The notes: generated by a model from the letters alone, not told the origin. DNA of 64,000 bases from Gordonia sediminis (GCA_004193205.1 RZUM01000004.1:186001-250000), one strand, 5' to 3'; positions 29,643 through 39,417 are shown, counted from the stretch's first letter. Translations and numbers: made by a program.

Positions 29643-31316
29643 TCAGTCGGCCAACACTGTGCTGACCGCGGCTCGCGCGGCCGCCGGCGAGGACGTCGCC
29701 AGCGCGGCATCGGCGGCGGCCTGACACTGTTGCACGGTCACCTGCGACAGGCGCGCGCCCACTGCGGCCGCCGCCGCGGGCGCCGTCGACAGCGACGTGA
29801 CGCCCAGCCCGACGAGCACGCAGGCCAGCAACGGGTCCGCGGCGGCCTCGCCGCAGACACCGACCGGCTTGTCCAGGGTCTGCCCGGCGCGCGCGACGGT
29901 CGCGATCAGCGTCAGCGCGGCGGGCTGCCAGGGATCGGTGAGCGCGGCGAGCTCCGCGGACATGCGGTCGGCGGCCATCGTGTACTGGGTCAGGTCATTG
30001 GTGCCGATGGACACGAAGTCGACCTCCGCCAGGATCGCCGGCGCCAGGATCGCGGCCGCCGGGACCTCGATCATGACGCCGGCGAACAGCCCGCGTCGTC
30101 TGACCTCTCCGGCGAACTCGGCCGCCTCCTCCGCCGACGCGATCATGGGCGCCATCACCCACGGCGCCGCCCCGCTCGCCTCCGCGGCCGCCGCGATCGC
30201 GTCGAGCTGTGAGGCGCGGATCTCCGGGTGATCGGTCGCGATCCGGTTGCCGCGCACGCCCAGGGCGGGATTCGCCTCGTTGAGCTGGGTCACGAACTTC
30301 AGCGGTTTGTCCGATCCGGCGTCGAGGGTCCGGATGACGACCTTCTGTCCCGGGAACGCGTCGATCACCTCGCGGTAGAGAGTGATCTGTTCGTCGATCG
30401 ACGGCGCGTCCGCACGGTCGAGGAACGCAAGCTCGGTGCGGAACAGACCCACGCCCTCGACCGGGTACTTCGTCGCGGTCCGCGCCGAAGCCCCGTCCGC
30501 GACATTGGCGAGGACCGCCACCTGCTGCCCATCAGCGGTCCGGCCGGGCCCCGACCAGGCGGCGGCAGCCTCGGCCATCCGGCGACTTTCGGCCACCCCG
30601 GCCCGGGCCGACTCTTCGTCCGGCTCGATCTCGAGGGTGCCCGCGGTGCCGTCGACGAGCACGGCGGTCCCGGCCGGAACCGAGCCGAGCCCGTTGACCG
30701 CGACCACACACGGGATACCCAACTGGCGCGCGATGATCGCGGTATGGCTGGTGGGGCCGCCCAGGCGGGTGACCAGCGCGGTGATCTTGGCTGGGTCCAG
30801 CCCGGCGGTGTCGGCGGGCGCCAGATCGTCGGCGAGCAGCACCGAGGGCTCCTCGGGTTCGGGCACACCGGGTTCGGGCACACCGGTCAACTCCGCGACC
30901 ACCCGGTCGCGGACGTCGTTGAGGTCGGTGACGCGCTCGGCCATGAGGCCGCCGAGTTTGGTGAACATCGCGGCGAACTGCTCGGTGGCCGCCACCGCCG
31001 CCGCAGGCGCCGGTGTCCCCTTCTTGATCAGCTTCGATGCGGTGCCCACCCATCCGCGGTCCTCGGCGAGACCCGCGGTTGCCGAGAGCACCTCGGCCGC
31101 TGCACCCGAGGCGTGCGAGGCACGATCGCGAAGTCGGCCGGCGACGGCCGACGCGGCGTCGGCGAAGCGCTTGGTCTCGACCTCGCGTTCGTCCTCGGCG
31201 ATCGTCTCGGCGGTCGATGCGTCGTAGACGGGACGTTCCCCCGGCCAGACCGCGGGCCCGTATGCCATTCCGCCGACGACGGGTGTTCCGTTGAGTACTT
31301 GCGTCTGCTCCACCAC
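29643..31316 (-). CDS. ptsI: PTS enzyme I (phosphoenolpyruvate-protein phosphotransferase)
   Basis: A 557-residue cytoplasmic enzyme that takes phosphate from phosphoenolpyruvate and passes it to HPr. The phosphorylated His191 sits in GGPTSHTAIIARQLGIPCVV. The PEP-binding barrel follows, with GVGLFRTELAFLDR, RTLDAGSDKPLKF and the conserved Cys in PVGVCGEAAADP. The start is a GTG pair at 31316. It is divergent from the deoR-fruK-fruA-ptsH operon across a shared AT-rich control region, so the single EI gene belongs to the fructose locus. Confidence 0.96.
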   Translation of the reverse strand: MVEQTQVLNGTPVVGGMAYGPAVWPGERPVYDASTAETIAEDEREVETKRFADAASAVAGRLRDRASHASGAAAEVLSATAGLAEDRGWVGTASKLIKKGTPAPAAAVAATEQFAAMFTKLGGLMAERVTDLNDVRDRVVAELTGVPEPGVPEPEEPSVLLADDLAPADTAGLDPAKITALVTRLGGPTSHTAIIARQLGIPCVVAVNGLGSVPAGTAVLVDGTAGTLEIEPDEESARAGVAESRRMAEAAAAWSGPGRTADGQQVAVLANVADGASARTATKYPVEGVGLFRTELAFLDRADAPSIDEQITLYREVIDAFPGQKVVIRTLDAGSDKPLKFVTQLNEANPALGVRGNRIATDHPEIRASQLDAIAAAAEASGAAPWVMAPMIASAEEAAEFAGEVRRRGLFAGVMIEVPAAAILAPAILAEVDFVSIGTNDLTQYTMAADRMSAELAALTDPWQPAALTLIATVARAGQTLDKPVGVCGEAAADPLLACVLVGLGVTSLSTAPAAAAAVGARLSQVTVQQCQAAADAALATSSPAAARAAVSTVLAD

Positions 31317-31389
31317 GGTCCAATCTGTGCGACGTCAGTTTGCGGATGTGGACAAACTCCACTTCCGCCCGATCTGTGATTCAAGTTAC

Positions 31390-31440
31390 AAGAAAACCTT
31401 GACTTGTCAACACAAACAGGCGTAAACACAGATATACCCA
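31390..31440. promoter_or_regulatory. Divergent control region of ptsI and the fru operon
   Basis: An AT-rich stretch in an otherwise GC-rich region, centred on the dyad TTGACTTGTCAA (31399-31410). On the plus strand TTGACT could be a -35. On the minus strand TTGACA (31405-31410) is followed after 16 bp by TAACTT. Repeated CAAGT/ACTTG elements could be operator sites for the adjacent DeoR-type regulator. Promoter and operator assignments are by eye. Confidence 0.45.
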
Positions 31441-31475
31441 CATTTGAGCCACATACTCCAACAGACGAGGACATC

Positions 31476-32246
31476 GTGTACGCCGAAGAACGCCAGCAGG
31501 CCATCGCGGATCAGGTTCGCGCAAACGGCCGTGCCTCCGTGACGGCGTTGGCGGCGTTGTTCGACGTCACCAGCGAGACCGTCCGACGCGACCTCGCGGC
31601 CCTCGAACGCGCCGGCCACCTGCAGCGGGTCCACGGTGGTGCGGTGCGCCCCGGAAACACGTCCGTTCTCGGCGAACAGGGCATCGACGAACGCCAGATG
31701 ACCCACACCGACGAGAAGGTCGCCATCGGCCGCGCGGCAACGAGATTCCTGCCGCCCGACGGCGGTTCGGTCTTCTTCGACGCGGGCACGACGACCTATC
31801 AGGCCGCGCTCGCACTGCCCCGGGACCGGCGACTGACCCTCATCACCCACAGCATCCCGATCGCCGCGGCGCTGGCCACGCAGGGCGCCTCCGACCTGCA
31901 CATCCTCGGCGGCCGGGTGCGCGGTCTCACCCAGGCCACGGTCGGCTCGGAGACCGTGACCGCCCTCGAACGCCTGCGCGTCTCGACGGCGTTCGTCGGA
32001 GCCAACGGGATCAGCGAATCCCACGGCCTGTCCACGCCGGACCCTGACGAGGCCGCGATCAAGGCCGCGATGGTTCGCGTAGCGAATCGTGTTGTGGTGC
32101 TGTGCGATTCGTCGAAGATGGACCGCGAAGACCTGTCGTCCTTCGCGGATCTTGCCGATGTCGACGTCCTGATCACCGATGCGGGGATCGACGCCGACAG
32201 TTCCGCCGCCCTGTCCGCCCGCGGCATCGAAGTGGTGATCGCATGA
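31476..32246 (+). CDS. DeoR-family transcriptional regulator of the fructose PTS operon
   Basis: A 256-residue sugar-phosphate-responsive repressor. YAEERQQAIADQVRANGRASVTALAALFDVTSETVRRDL is the DeoR winged helix (cited in part here), and VFFDAGTTT, GGRVRGLTQATVG and VVLCDSSKMDRE belong to the C-terminal DeoRC domain related to phosphosugar isomerases. GTG 31476 with GAGGAC upstream gives the usual N-terminus; a TTG 24 codons upstream lies in the control region. It is the first gene of the fru operon, and the ATGA overlap with fruK points to coupling. Fructose 1-phosphate is the probable effector. Confidence 0.88.
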   Translation: MYAEERQQAIADQVRANGRASVTALAALFDVTSETVRRDLAALERAGHLQRVHGGAVRPGNTSVLGEQGIDERQMTHTDEKVAIGRAATRFLPPDGGSVFFDAGTTTYQAALALPRDRRLTLITHSIPIAAALATQGASDLHILGGRVRGLTQATVGSETVTALERLRVSTAFVGANGISESHGLSTPDPDEAAIKAAMVRVANRVVVLCDSSKMDREDLSSFADLADVDVLITDAGIDADSSAALSARGIEVVIA

Positions 32247-33253
32247 ACGAGAGAAGGCCCATGACCCAGTCCCAGTCCGCCCCACCGGTGATCCTGACCG
32301 TGACGGCCAACCCCAGCGTCGATCGCACGCTCGAGCTGTCGGCGCCGTTGGCGCACGGCGAGGTTCAGCGGGCCGTCGGGGTCCGGGCCGAGCCCGGAGG
32401 CAAGGGCATCAACGTGGCGCGGGTCGTCGCCGAGGCCGGCGTCACGACACGCGCGATCCTGCCCGCGCGGGCCGGCGATCCCCTCCTCGCCGCCCTCGAC
32501 ACGGTCGGACTGCCCCACCTCACGCTTCCGGTCGACGGGGAGGTCCGCAACAACGTCACCATCGCCGATCCCGACGGCACGACGACCAAGATCAACGCGC
32601 TCGGCATCCCGCTCGACGCCGCCCAGGCGCGCCGGCTCGCCGACCTCGTCGTGCAGAACGCGGCCGGCGCGCGATGGGTCGCACTGTGTGGATCCCTGCC
32701 GCCCGGTCTGCCGGCGGACTGGTACCGCTCGGTCATCGACGCGCTGTCGGGCGCCGGCTGCCGGGTGGCGGTCGACACCTCCGGCGCGCCGCTGGCTGCG
32801 ACGGTCACCGGGCGCGTTGACCTGCTCAAACCCAATGACGAGGAACTCGCCGAGGCCACCGGGGCCGACCCGGCCCAGCTCGTCGCCGCCACCTCGCGCG
32901 GCGACTACGGGCCGCTGGTGTCGGCCGCCCGCGTGCTCGTCGACCGCACGGGCGCCGCGATCCTCGCCACCCTCGGCGCCTCGGGCGCAATGCTGATCAC
33001 CGACACCGGCACGTGGTTCGCGACGCCCCCGCCGATCGTGCCGCGCAGCACCGTCGGCGCCGGGGACGCATCGCTGGCCGGATACCTGATCGCCGAGAGT
33101 CGCGGCGATGCCGAACCGGATCGCCTACGCAACGCGGTCGCCTACGGGTCGGCCGCGACCGCGCTCGCCGGCACCCAGCCGCCGGCACCCGACCAGCTCG
33201 ACCTCGAACGGGTCGTGGTCACCGACCTCTCGGGAGCCGCCCAGGTCGGATGA
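32243..33253 (+). CDS. fruK: 1-phosphofructokinase FruK
   Basis: A PfkB-family kinase (about 330-336 residues) that converts fructose 1-phosphate to fructose 1,6-bisphosphate. VTANPSVDRTLEL opens the fold; PGGKGINVARVVAEAG is the sugar-binding signature; GSLPPGLP and LKPNDEE follow; STVGAGDAS carries the anion hole and catalytic Asp. ATG 32243 overlaps the regulator stop as ATGA; ATG 32261 is an alternative with AGAAGG close by. Between deoR and fruA, it completes the fructose route. Confidence 0.93.
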   Translation: MNERRPMTQSQSAPPVILTVTANPSVDRTLELSAPLAHGEVQRAVGVRAEPGGKGINVARVVAEAGVTTRAILPARAGDPLLAALDTVGLPHLTLPVDGEVRNNVTIADPDGTTTKINALGIPLDAAQARRLADLVVQNAAGARWVALCGSLPPGLPADWYRSVIDALSGAGCRVAVDTSGAPLAATVTGRVDLLKPNDEELAEATGADPAQLVAATSRGDYGPLVSAARVLVDRTGAAILATLGASGAMLITDTGTWFATPPPIVPRSTVGAGDASLAGYLIAESRGDAEPDRLRNAVAYGSAATALAGTQPPAPDQLDLERVVVTDLSGAAQVG

Positions 33254-33348
33254 CTCGAAACCGCCGAATCGACAGTCCCCCACTCAACGGCGCCGGCCAA
33301 CAACCCGGTGCCCCGGTCCTGATCCCTCCGAACAACGAAGGAACACCG

Positions 33349-35439
33349 ATGTCCCAGCAGATCATCACGCCGCAGACGGTGAGTCTCGACGTCGACGCGG
33401 GTAACGATCCCGCCGCCGTGATCACCTATCTCGCCGACAGGCTCGCCGCGGCCGGTCGCACCACCGACGCGGCCGAACTGACCCGCGGCGCACTCGACCG
33501 CGAGGCCAAGTCCGCCACGGGTCTACCGGGAGGCATCGCCATCCCGCACGCCCGCGCCGAATCGGTCACCGAGGCGAGCCTGGCCATGGCCCGCCTCTCG
33601 AACAAAGTGGACTTCGGTGCGCCGGACGGGCCCGCGGACATCGTCTTCCTGATCGCCGCGCCGAGCGGAGGTGCCAGCGAGCACATGAAGTTGCTGAGCT
33701 CGCTGGCACGTGCCCTGGTCCGGCCCGACTTCGTCACCTCGTTGCGTGAGGCCGACAGCGACGACCGCATCGTCGAGCTCGTCGACGAAGCCATCAATCC
33801 CGCACCCGCACAGCCGGCCGCTGCCACTGCCGCCGCTGCAGGGGCGGCCGGCGGCGCTGCCGCCGCGACGGCCGCCGCGACACCGCAGACACCTTCCGAG
33901 CCCGCCGGGAAGCGGCCCTCGGTCGTGGCGATCACCGCCTGCCCCACCGGCATCGCGCACACCTACATGGCGGCCGATGCCCTGAAGTACGCGGCCGAGC
34001 GCGCCGACGTCGAGTTCCACGTGGAGACCCAGGGATCGTCGGCGACCACCTCCTTCACACCGGATGTGATCGCCAACGCGGACGCGGTCATCTTCGCCAC
34101 CGATGTCGGCGTCAAGGGCAAGGAACGGTTCCACGGGAAGCCGGTGATCGCGTCGGGCGTGAAACGGGCCATCAACGAGCCGGACAAGATGATCGCCGAA
34201 GCCGTTGACGCGGCATCGAATCCGAATGCGGCGGTGGTGACCGCCGGCGGCGGCGACGAAGTATCCGACGGCGGCCCCGAGGCAGGCGGCGTCGGGATCG
34301 GCAAGCAGACTCAACAGGCGCTGATGACCGGTGTCAGCTACATGATCCCGTTCGTGGCCGCCGGCGGACTGCTCATCGCCCTCGCGTTCCTGCCGTTCCT
34401 CGGTGGTTACGAGATCGCCAACGCGACGATCGATCCGGCGGGCGTCATGTCCGACGGCGCCTTTATCGCACTGCACAACAGTCTCTGGGATCTACCGGCC
34501 GGCGGGCTCGGGCAGTACATCGGGGCGGTGCTGTTCGCGGTCGGCGGGCTGGCGATGAGCATGCTGGTGCCCGCACTGGCCGGTTACATTTCCTTCGCGA
34601 TCGCCGACCGCCCGGGTATCGCTCCCGGTTTCGTCGCCGGTCTCGTGTCGGTGGCGGTGGGCGCGAGCTTCATCGGCGGCCTGGTCGGCGGCCTCATCGC
34701 CGGCGTCGTGTGCCTGTGGATCTCCCGACTCCCGTTGCCGCAGTGGGCACGTGGTCTGATGCCCGTCGTGATCATCCCGCTGCTGGGCAGCCTGATCGTC
34801 GGTGGGCTGCTGTACATGCTGCTGGGTAAGCCGCTCGCCTGGCTCACCGAGAAGATGACCGAGGGTCTCAACAACATGTCCGGCGGTTCCGCGGTCATCC
34901 TGGGCATCGTGCTGGGTCTGATGATGTGCTTCGACCTCGGCGGCCCGGTCAACAAGGCCGCGTATCTGTTCGCCACCACGGGTCTGGCAATCGGCGGCAC
35001 CGCCCAGCTGGAGATCATGGCCGCGGTCATGTGCGCCGGCATGGTTCCGCCGTTGGCGATGGCACTCGCGACCGTCCTGCGCCCGGGCCTGTTCAGCGAG
35101 GTCGAGCGGGAGAACGGCATGGCCGCATGGCTGCTCGGGGCGTCGTTCATCTCCGAGGGCGCGATCCCGTTCGCGGCCAAGGACCCGATCCGCGTCATCC
35201 CGTCGATGATGGCCGGTGGCGCCCTCGCCGGGGCCCTGATCATGGCGTTCGGCGTCACCCAGCGCGCCCCGCACGGCGGTATCTTCGTGTTCTTCACGAT
35301 GAACCACTGGGTGCTGTTCCTGGTCGCACTGGTCGCAGGTACCGTGCTCAGTGCCGTGCTGGTCATCATCGCCAAGCAGTGGCACACGAACCGTCAATCC
35401 GCAATGAATGTGGCGGAACTCGAAACCGTCCCCGCCTGA
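33349..35439 (+). CDS. fruA: PTS fructose transporter EIIABC
   Basis: A 696-residue permease that imports fructose as fructose 1-phosphate. It is a fusion of EIIA (phosphorylated His67 in GIAIPHARAE), an Ala-rich linker (about 152-182), EIIB-fru (Cys198 in ITACPTGIAHTYMAADAL) and a membrane EIIC domain with about nine to ten helices (SYMIPFVAAGGLLIALAF to the end). GAAGGA precedes the ATG at 33349. The fused order A-B-C is typical of actinobacterial FruA, so only EI and HPr are needed besides it, and both are in this locus. Confidence 0.96.
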   Translation: MSQQIITPQTVSLDVDAGNDPAAVITYLADRLAAAGRTTDAAELTRGALDREAKSATGLPGGIAIPHARAESVTEASLAMARLSNKVDFGAPDGPADIVFLIAAPSGGASEHMKLLSSLARALVRPDFVTSLREADSDDRIVELVDEAINPAPAQPAAATAAAAGAAGGAAAATAAATPQTPSEPAGKRPSVVAITACPTGIAHTYMAADALKYAAERADVEFHVETQGSSATTSFTPDVIANADAVIFATDVGVKGKERFHGKPVIASGVKRAINEPDKMIAEAVDAASNPNAAVVTAGGGDEVSDGGPEAGGVGIGKQTQQALMTGVSYMIPFVAAGGLLIALAFLPFLGGYEIANATIDPAGVMSDGAFIALHNSLWDLPAGGLGQYIGAVLFAVGGLAMSMLVPALAGYISFAIADRPGIAPGFVAGLVSVAVGASFIGGLVGGLIAGVVCLWISRLPLPQWARGLMPVVIIPLLGSLIVGGLLYMLLGKPLAWLTEKMTEGLNNMSGGSAVILGIVLGLMMCFDLGGPVNKAAYLFATTGLAIGGTAQLEIMAAVMCAGMVPPLAMALATVLRPGLFSEVERENGMAAWLLGASFISEGAIPFAAKDPIRVIPSMMAGGALAGALIMAFGVTQRAPHGGIFVFFTMNHWVLFLVALVAGTVLSAVLVIIAKQWHTNRQSAMNVAELETVPA

Positions 35440-35488
35440 GGCCCAATTCGGGTAACACTGCTCTCAGACAGATCGACACCTTTGATCG

Positions 35489-35519
35489 CGGTGGGGTGCT
35501 CACACCGGGCACCCCACCG
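35489..35519 (+). terminator. Hairpin between fruA and ptsH (attenuator-like)
   Basis: Arms CGGTGGGGTGC (35489-35499) and GCACCCCACCG (35509-35519) are perfectly complementary around a 9 nt loop, 30 bp before ptsH. There is no T-run, so it may be a partial terminator or an mRNA-processing/stability element that separates fruA from ptsH output. Confidence 0.55.
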
Positions 35520-35549
35520 TCACACAACACCCACAACAAGGAGTGACCA

Positions 35550-35810
35550 ATGCCCAGCACCACCGTCGTCGTCGGGTCCGCCGTCGGACTGCACGCCCGC
35601 CCCGCGACGATCATCGCCGAAGCGGTCTCGGATTCCGGCAACGACGTCACCATCGGCCTCGAGGGCGGTGAGCCGGTGGACGCCGGTTCGGCGCTGATGA
35701 TCATGACCCTCGGTGCCGAGAAGGGCGCCAGCGTAGTGGTCACCGCGGATGATCAGGGCACCCTCGACGTGATCGTCTCGCTCGTCGCCAAGGATCTCGA
35801 CGCGGATTAG
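35550..35810 (+). CDS. ptsH: PTS phosphocarrier protein HPr
   Basis: An 86-residue HPr. The phosphorylated His15 lies in VGLHARPA, and Ser47 in DAGSALMIM occupies the regulatory-serine region. HPr relays phosphate from enzyme I to EIIA of FruA. AAGGAG precedes the ATG. It closes the fru operon after an attenuator-like hairpin and is followed by a palindrome cluster. Confidence 0.97.
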   Translation: MPSTTVVVGSAVGLHARPATIIAEAVSDSGNDVTIGLEGGEPVDAGSALMIMTLGAEKGASVVVTADDQGTLDVIVSLVAKDLDAD

Positions 35811-35845
35811 CCCACTCTCGTCACGTCGACCGTGCAACACCACAC

Positions 35846-35909
35846 CGTCGAGCGTGCGCAGCCTTCCCCCGGTTGCGCACGCTCGACGAAATTCTGCGCA
35901 CGCTCGACG
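35846..35909. repeat. Palindrome plus third copy after ptsH (REP-like or terminator)
   Basis: An 18 bp inverted repeat with one mismatch (35846-35863 and 35871-35888; core CGTCGAGCGTGCGCA) around a 7 nt loop, followed by a third, direct copy of TGCGCACGCTCGACG at 35895-35909. The hairpin lies between the convergent ptsH and hflX genes and could terminate both. The extra copy suggests a repetitive extragenic family. Confidence 0.75.
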
Positions 35910-35942
35910 GCGTCGCGGCACGGGCCGGGTGAACGACCGGGT

Positions 35943-37436
35943 TCAGCCGACCTCGAGGTCGGCGAGCGCGCCGGCGAAGGCGGCGGGAACCCGCACCCGC
36001 ATGGTGGTGCCGTCGGCGGTGTGCTCGGCGGAGAGCACCTCACCCTCCTCGTGCAGGCGGGACACGAGATCGCCTCGGGTGTAGGGGACGTCGATGGTCA
36101 TCTCGACGTCGGAACGCCCGATGAACTCGCGGATGCGGTCGAACAGTTCCGGCAGCCCTTCACCCGTGCGGGCCGAGACGTAGGCGGCGTCACCGAAGGC
36201 CCCACGCAGCTCGGTCATCCGCGTCGCGTCGATGGCGTCGATCTTGTTGATCACCAGGAGTTCCGGCGGCGACGCAGCGCCCTCCTCGGCCACGACTTCC
36301 CCGATCACCTGACGCACGGCGGAGATCTGCTCGGCGGGAAACGGATCCGACCCGTCGACGACGTGCAGGAGCAGATCGGCGTCGACGACCTCTTCCAGCG
36401 TCGAGCGGAACGCCTCGACGAGCTGGGTCGGCAGGTGCCGGACGAATCCGACCGTGTCGGTGAACACCACCGCGCGGCCGTCATCGAGAGTCGCGCGCCG
36501 GGTGGTCGGGTCGAGCGTGGCGAACAGGGCGTCCTGGACCAGGACACCCGCGCCGGTCATCGCGTTGACCAGACTCGACTTACCCGCGTTGGTGTAGCCG
36601 ACGACGGTCAGCCGCGGGATGCCGGTGCGTTCGCGGGCCGCCCGCATCACGGTGCGCGACTTCTTCATCTCGCGGATCTCGCGCCGCAGCTTGGCCATCC
36701 GCTCACGGATGCGCCGACGATCCGTTTCGATCTTGGTCTCGCCGGGACCGCGCAGGCCCACACCGCCGTTGGAGCCGGCGCGACCACCGGCCTGCCGAGA
36801 CATCGACTCACCCCACCCGCGCAGGCGCGGCAGCATGTACTCCATCTGGGCCAGCGACACCTGCGCCTTGCCCTCCCGGCTCGTCGCGTGCTGGGCGAAG
36901 ATATCGAGGATCAGGGCCGTCCGGTCGATCACCTTGACCTTGACGATCTTCTCCAGCGCGGTGAGCTGCGCCGGGGTGAGTTCGCCGTCGCAGATCACCG
37001 TGTCGGCGCCGGTGGCGAGGACGGCCTCGCGCAGTTCGTCGGCCTTGCCGGAACCGATGTAGGTGGCCGAGTCCGGGCGCGAACGCCGCTGGATCAGGGC
37101 GTCGAGGACCTGGGAACCGGCGGTCTCGGCCAGCGCGGCGAGTTCGGCCATGTTGGCCCTTGCCTGCGCGGCGGTGCCTTCGGTCCACACCCCGACGAGG
37201 ACCACCCGCTCGAGTCGGAGCTGGCGGTACTCGACCTCGGTGATGTCGGCGAGTTCGGTGGACAGTCCGGCGACGCGCTGAAGTGAGGCGCGCTCGGACA
37301 GCTGGAGTTCACCGGTCGTCGGGTCGGTCAGATCGTGGAGGATGTCGCGCACGTTGTCGGTCCCGGAGTCGATCGACTCGAAATCGTCGTCGTCGGGTGC
37401 GGACAGGGCGAATGGTGTTGCTGCTGATTCGGTCAT
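35943..37436 (-). CDS. hflX: Ribosome-associated GTPase HflX
   Basis: A 497-residue GTPase that splits stalled 70S ribosomes under stress. The N-terminal HflX domain has ATYIGSGKADEL and DRTALILDIFAQHA; a Gly-rich GVGLRGPGETKIETDRRRI segment and coiled coil precede the G domain with GYTNAGKSSLVN (G1), DTVGFVRHLP (G3) and NKIDAID (G4). The acidic N-terminus of about 30 residues is extra. It lies upstream of nothing on its strand but follows dapF and miaA in the same orientation, as in mycobacteria. Confidence 0.95.
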   Translation of the reverse strand: MTESAATPFALSAPDDDDFESIDSGTDNVRDILHDLTDPTTGELQLSERASLQRVAGLSTELADITEVEYRQLRLERVVLVGVWTEGTAAQARANMAELAALAETAGSQVLDALIQRRSRPDSATYIGSGKADELREAVLATGADTVICDGELTPAQLTALEKIVKVKVIDRTALILDIFAQHATSREGKAQVSLAQMEYMLPRLRGWGESMSRQAGGRAGSNGGVGLRGPGETKIETDRRRIRERMAKLRREIREMKKSRTVMRAARERTGIPRLTVVGYTNAGKSSLVNAMTGAGVLVQDALFATLDPTTRRATLDDGRAVVFTDTVGFVRHLPTQLVEAFRSTLEEVVDADLLLHVVDGSDPFPAEQISAVRQVIGEVVAEEGAASPPELLVINKIDAIDATRMTELRGAFGDAAYVSARTGEGLPELFDRIREFIGRSDVEMTIDVPYTRGDLVSRLHEEGEVLSAEHTADGTTMRVRVPAAFAGALADLEVG

Positions 37437-37504
37437 ACAGGATCCATGATGTCACGTCCCGCGATCCGACGGCATCCGGTTTTCCCCGGGCGCGCTGCGC
37501 CGTC

Positions 37505-38419
37505 TCAGTCGAGCCGATCCCAGCCCGGGTGCAGCTCGCCGTGGGCGACGAGCACCGACGGTCCACGAAGGGTGGCACCGTCGGCGCGGATGCCGACCTC
37601 CACCACTCCGCCGGGCACGGTGATGCACAGCGCGCCGACCGCGTCACCGCGGTGTGCGAGCACCGCGGCACCGGCCGCCACCAGGCCCGTCCCGCAGCTG
37701 CGGGTCTCGCCGACTCCGCGTTCGAACACCCGCATCGCAGCAGGTAGACGCCCATGTTCGTCTGCCGGTCCGGCCGGGGTCACCAGTTCCACGTTGGCGC
37801 CGTGCGGGAACGCCTCGTCATCGAGCAGCACGCCGCCGGAGAAGTCGACGGCGGCGAGTCCGGCCTCCGTCAGGTCGGCCACCACACACGCCAGGTGCGG
37901 ATTGCCCACGTCGACCATCAACCCGCGGTAGACGTCGTCGCCGATGCGAACCAGCGAATCGCCGTCCATCCGGACCGACCCCATCTCGACGGTGACCTCG
38001 GCGTGGACCGCGTCGTGGTGATGCACGATCACCTGCCGCGCGCCGGCCCGCGACCCGACGGTGAACTCGTCGTGGGTCTGCAGCCCGGACGCACGCAGAT
38101 GATGGGCGAAAACACGCACGCCGTTGCCGCACATCTCCGCAATCGACCCGTCCGCGTTGCGGTAGTCCATGAACCAGTCGTCGGGGGCGACCCCCTCGGG
38201 CAGACGGTCGAGTACACCGCGTTCCACCAGCGCCGCCGAGCGCACCACCCGCAGCAGCCCGTCGGCCCCGATCCCGCGACGCCGGTCGCAGAGCGCGGCC
38301 ACCAACGACTCGGTCAGGTCGACGGTGGCCGCGGGATCGGTGAGAATGACGAAATCGTTCTGGGTGCCATGCCCCTTCACGAAGCGGAGATGCTCGGCGC
38401 CCGAGGACTGTGTCGTCAC
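37505..38419 (-). CDS. dapF: Diaminopimelate epimerase DapF
   Basis: A 304-residue enzyme that converts LL- to meso-diaminopimelate for peptidoglycan and lysine. The two catalytic cysteines are Cys97 in [11 protein letters not shown] and Cys242 in [25 protein letters not shown] at the N-terminus is the family signature. It works in the same pathway as dapA at the other end of the window. It is separated from miaA by 32 bp on the same strand. Confidence 0.97.
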   Translation of the reverse strand: MTTQSSGAEHLRFVKGHGTQNDFVILTDPAATVDLTESLVAALCDRRRGIGADGLLRVVRSAALVERGVLDRLPEGVAPDDWFMDYRNADGSIAEMCGNGVRVFAHHLRASGLQTHDEFTVGSRAGARQVIVHHHDAVHAEVTVEMGSVRMDGDSLVRIGDDVYRGLMVDVGNPHLACVVADLTEAGLAAVDFSGGVLLDDEAFPHGANVELVTPAGPADEHGRLPAAMRVFERGVGETRSCGTGLVAAGAAVLAHRGDAVGALCITVPGGVVEVGIRADGATLRGPSVLVAHGELHPGWDRLD

Positions 38420-38451
38420 CCCACCAGCCTACGGGGGCGGGAGGCGCGATC

Positions 38452-39417
38452 TCACTCGCCGATGGCACGCATCGTCGCGGAGAGCAGATCCGGATCGGCC
38501 GCGTCGAGCCACACGATGCGGTGGTCGCGGCGGAACCAGGATCGTTGTCGCCGCACGTAGCGGCGGGTGCCGATGAACGTCAACTCCTCCGCGGTGTCCA
38601 TGTCGTATTCGCCGTCGAGGGCGGCGAGCACCTGCGCGTAGCCGATGGCCCGCGACGCGGTCCGGCCTTCCCGCAGCCCCACCTCGCACAGCGCACGGAC
38701 CTCGTCGGCGAGCCCGCCCCCGAACATCTGACGCGTCCGCAACCGGATGCGTTCGTCGAGTTCGGCGGTGTCGCGGTCGACGGCGATCAGCCGGGTACCC
38801 CAGCGCGGCTCGCCGATGGTGGGCGCCGACGCCGCGAACGGCTGCCCGGTGAGCTCGACGACCTCGAGCGCGCGCACGATGCGTCGCCCGTCGGTATCGA
38901 GAATCGACGCCGCCGCCTGCGGATCGACCTCGGCGAGGTGACGGTGCATCTGCGCCACCCCGACCTCGTCGAGCATCGCCTCGTAGCGCGCCCGCACGTC
39001 GGGGTCGGTGGCGGGGAACTGCCAATTGTCCAGCAGACCCTGGATGTACATCATCGATCCGCCGGCCAGGACCGGGGTGATGCCCTCGGCGAGGAGGCGT
39101 TCGACGTCGGCGGAGGCCGCCTGCTGATAGCGCGCGACCGTCGCGGTCGCGGTGACGTCGAGGACGTCGATCTGGTGATGCGGGATCCCCCGACGCTCGT
39201 CGACCGGCAGCTTCGCGGTACCGATGTCCATCCCGCGGTACTGCTGCATCGCGTCGAGGTTGACGATCTCGCCGTGCAGCCGCTCCGCGACGTCGAGGGC
39301 GAGGTCGGATTTCCCGGCGGCCGTGGGGCCGACGATGGCGATCGGGACGGGGGCGATCGGGACGGGGGCGGCCGGGGTGCGCGTCCCGCGGCCGGCGGGA
39401 TCGGGTCGCGGGGTCAT
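38452..39417 (-). CDS. miaA: tRNA dimethylallyltransferase MiaA
   Basis: A 321-residue enzyme that adds an isopentenyl group to A37 of UNN-reading tRNAs. [15 protein letters not shown] is the P-loop, followed by [17 protein letters not shown] and [10 protein letters not shown], and [10 protein letters not shown] near the C-terminus. A Pro-rich N-terminal extension of about 20 residues contains a repeated APVPIA. ATG 39417 overlaps the upstream stop as ATGA. MiaB, which acts on the product, is encoded 4 kb away in the same orientation. Confidence 0.96.
   Translation of the reverse strand: MTPRPDPAGRGTRTPAAPVPIAPVPIAIVGPTAAGKSDLALDVAERLHGEIVNLDAMQQYRGMDIGTAKLPVDERRGIPHHQIDVLDVTATATVARYQQAASADVERLLAEGITPVLAGGSMMYIQGLLDNWQFPATDPDVRARYEAMLDEVGVAQMHRHLAEVDPQAAASILDTDGRRIVRALEVVELTGQPFAASAPTIGEPRWGTRLIAVDRDTAELDERIRLRTRQMFGGGLADEVRALCEVGLREGRTASRAIGYAQVLAALDGEYDMDTAEELTFIGTRRYVRRQRSWFRRDHRIVWLDAADPDLLSATMRAIGE

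Noticed and set aside
31404-31475. TTG start extending the DeoR regulator by 24 residues
   Set aside because: It falls on the putative promoter/operator; GTG 31476 has a ribosome-binding site and yields the usual DeoR N-terminus.
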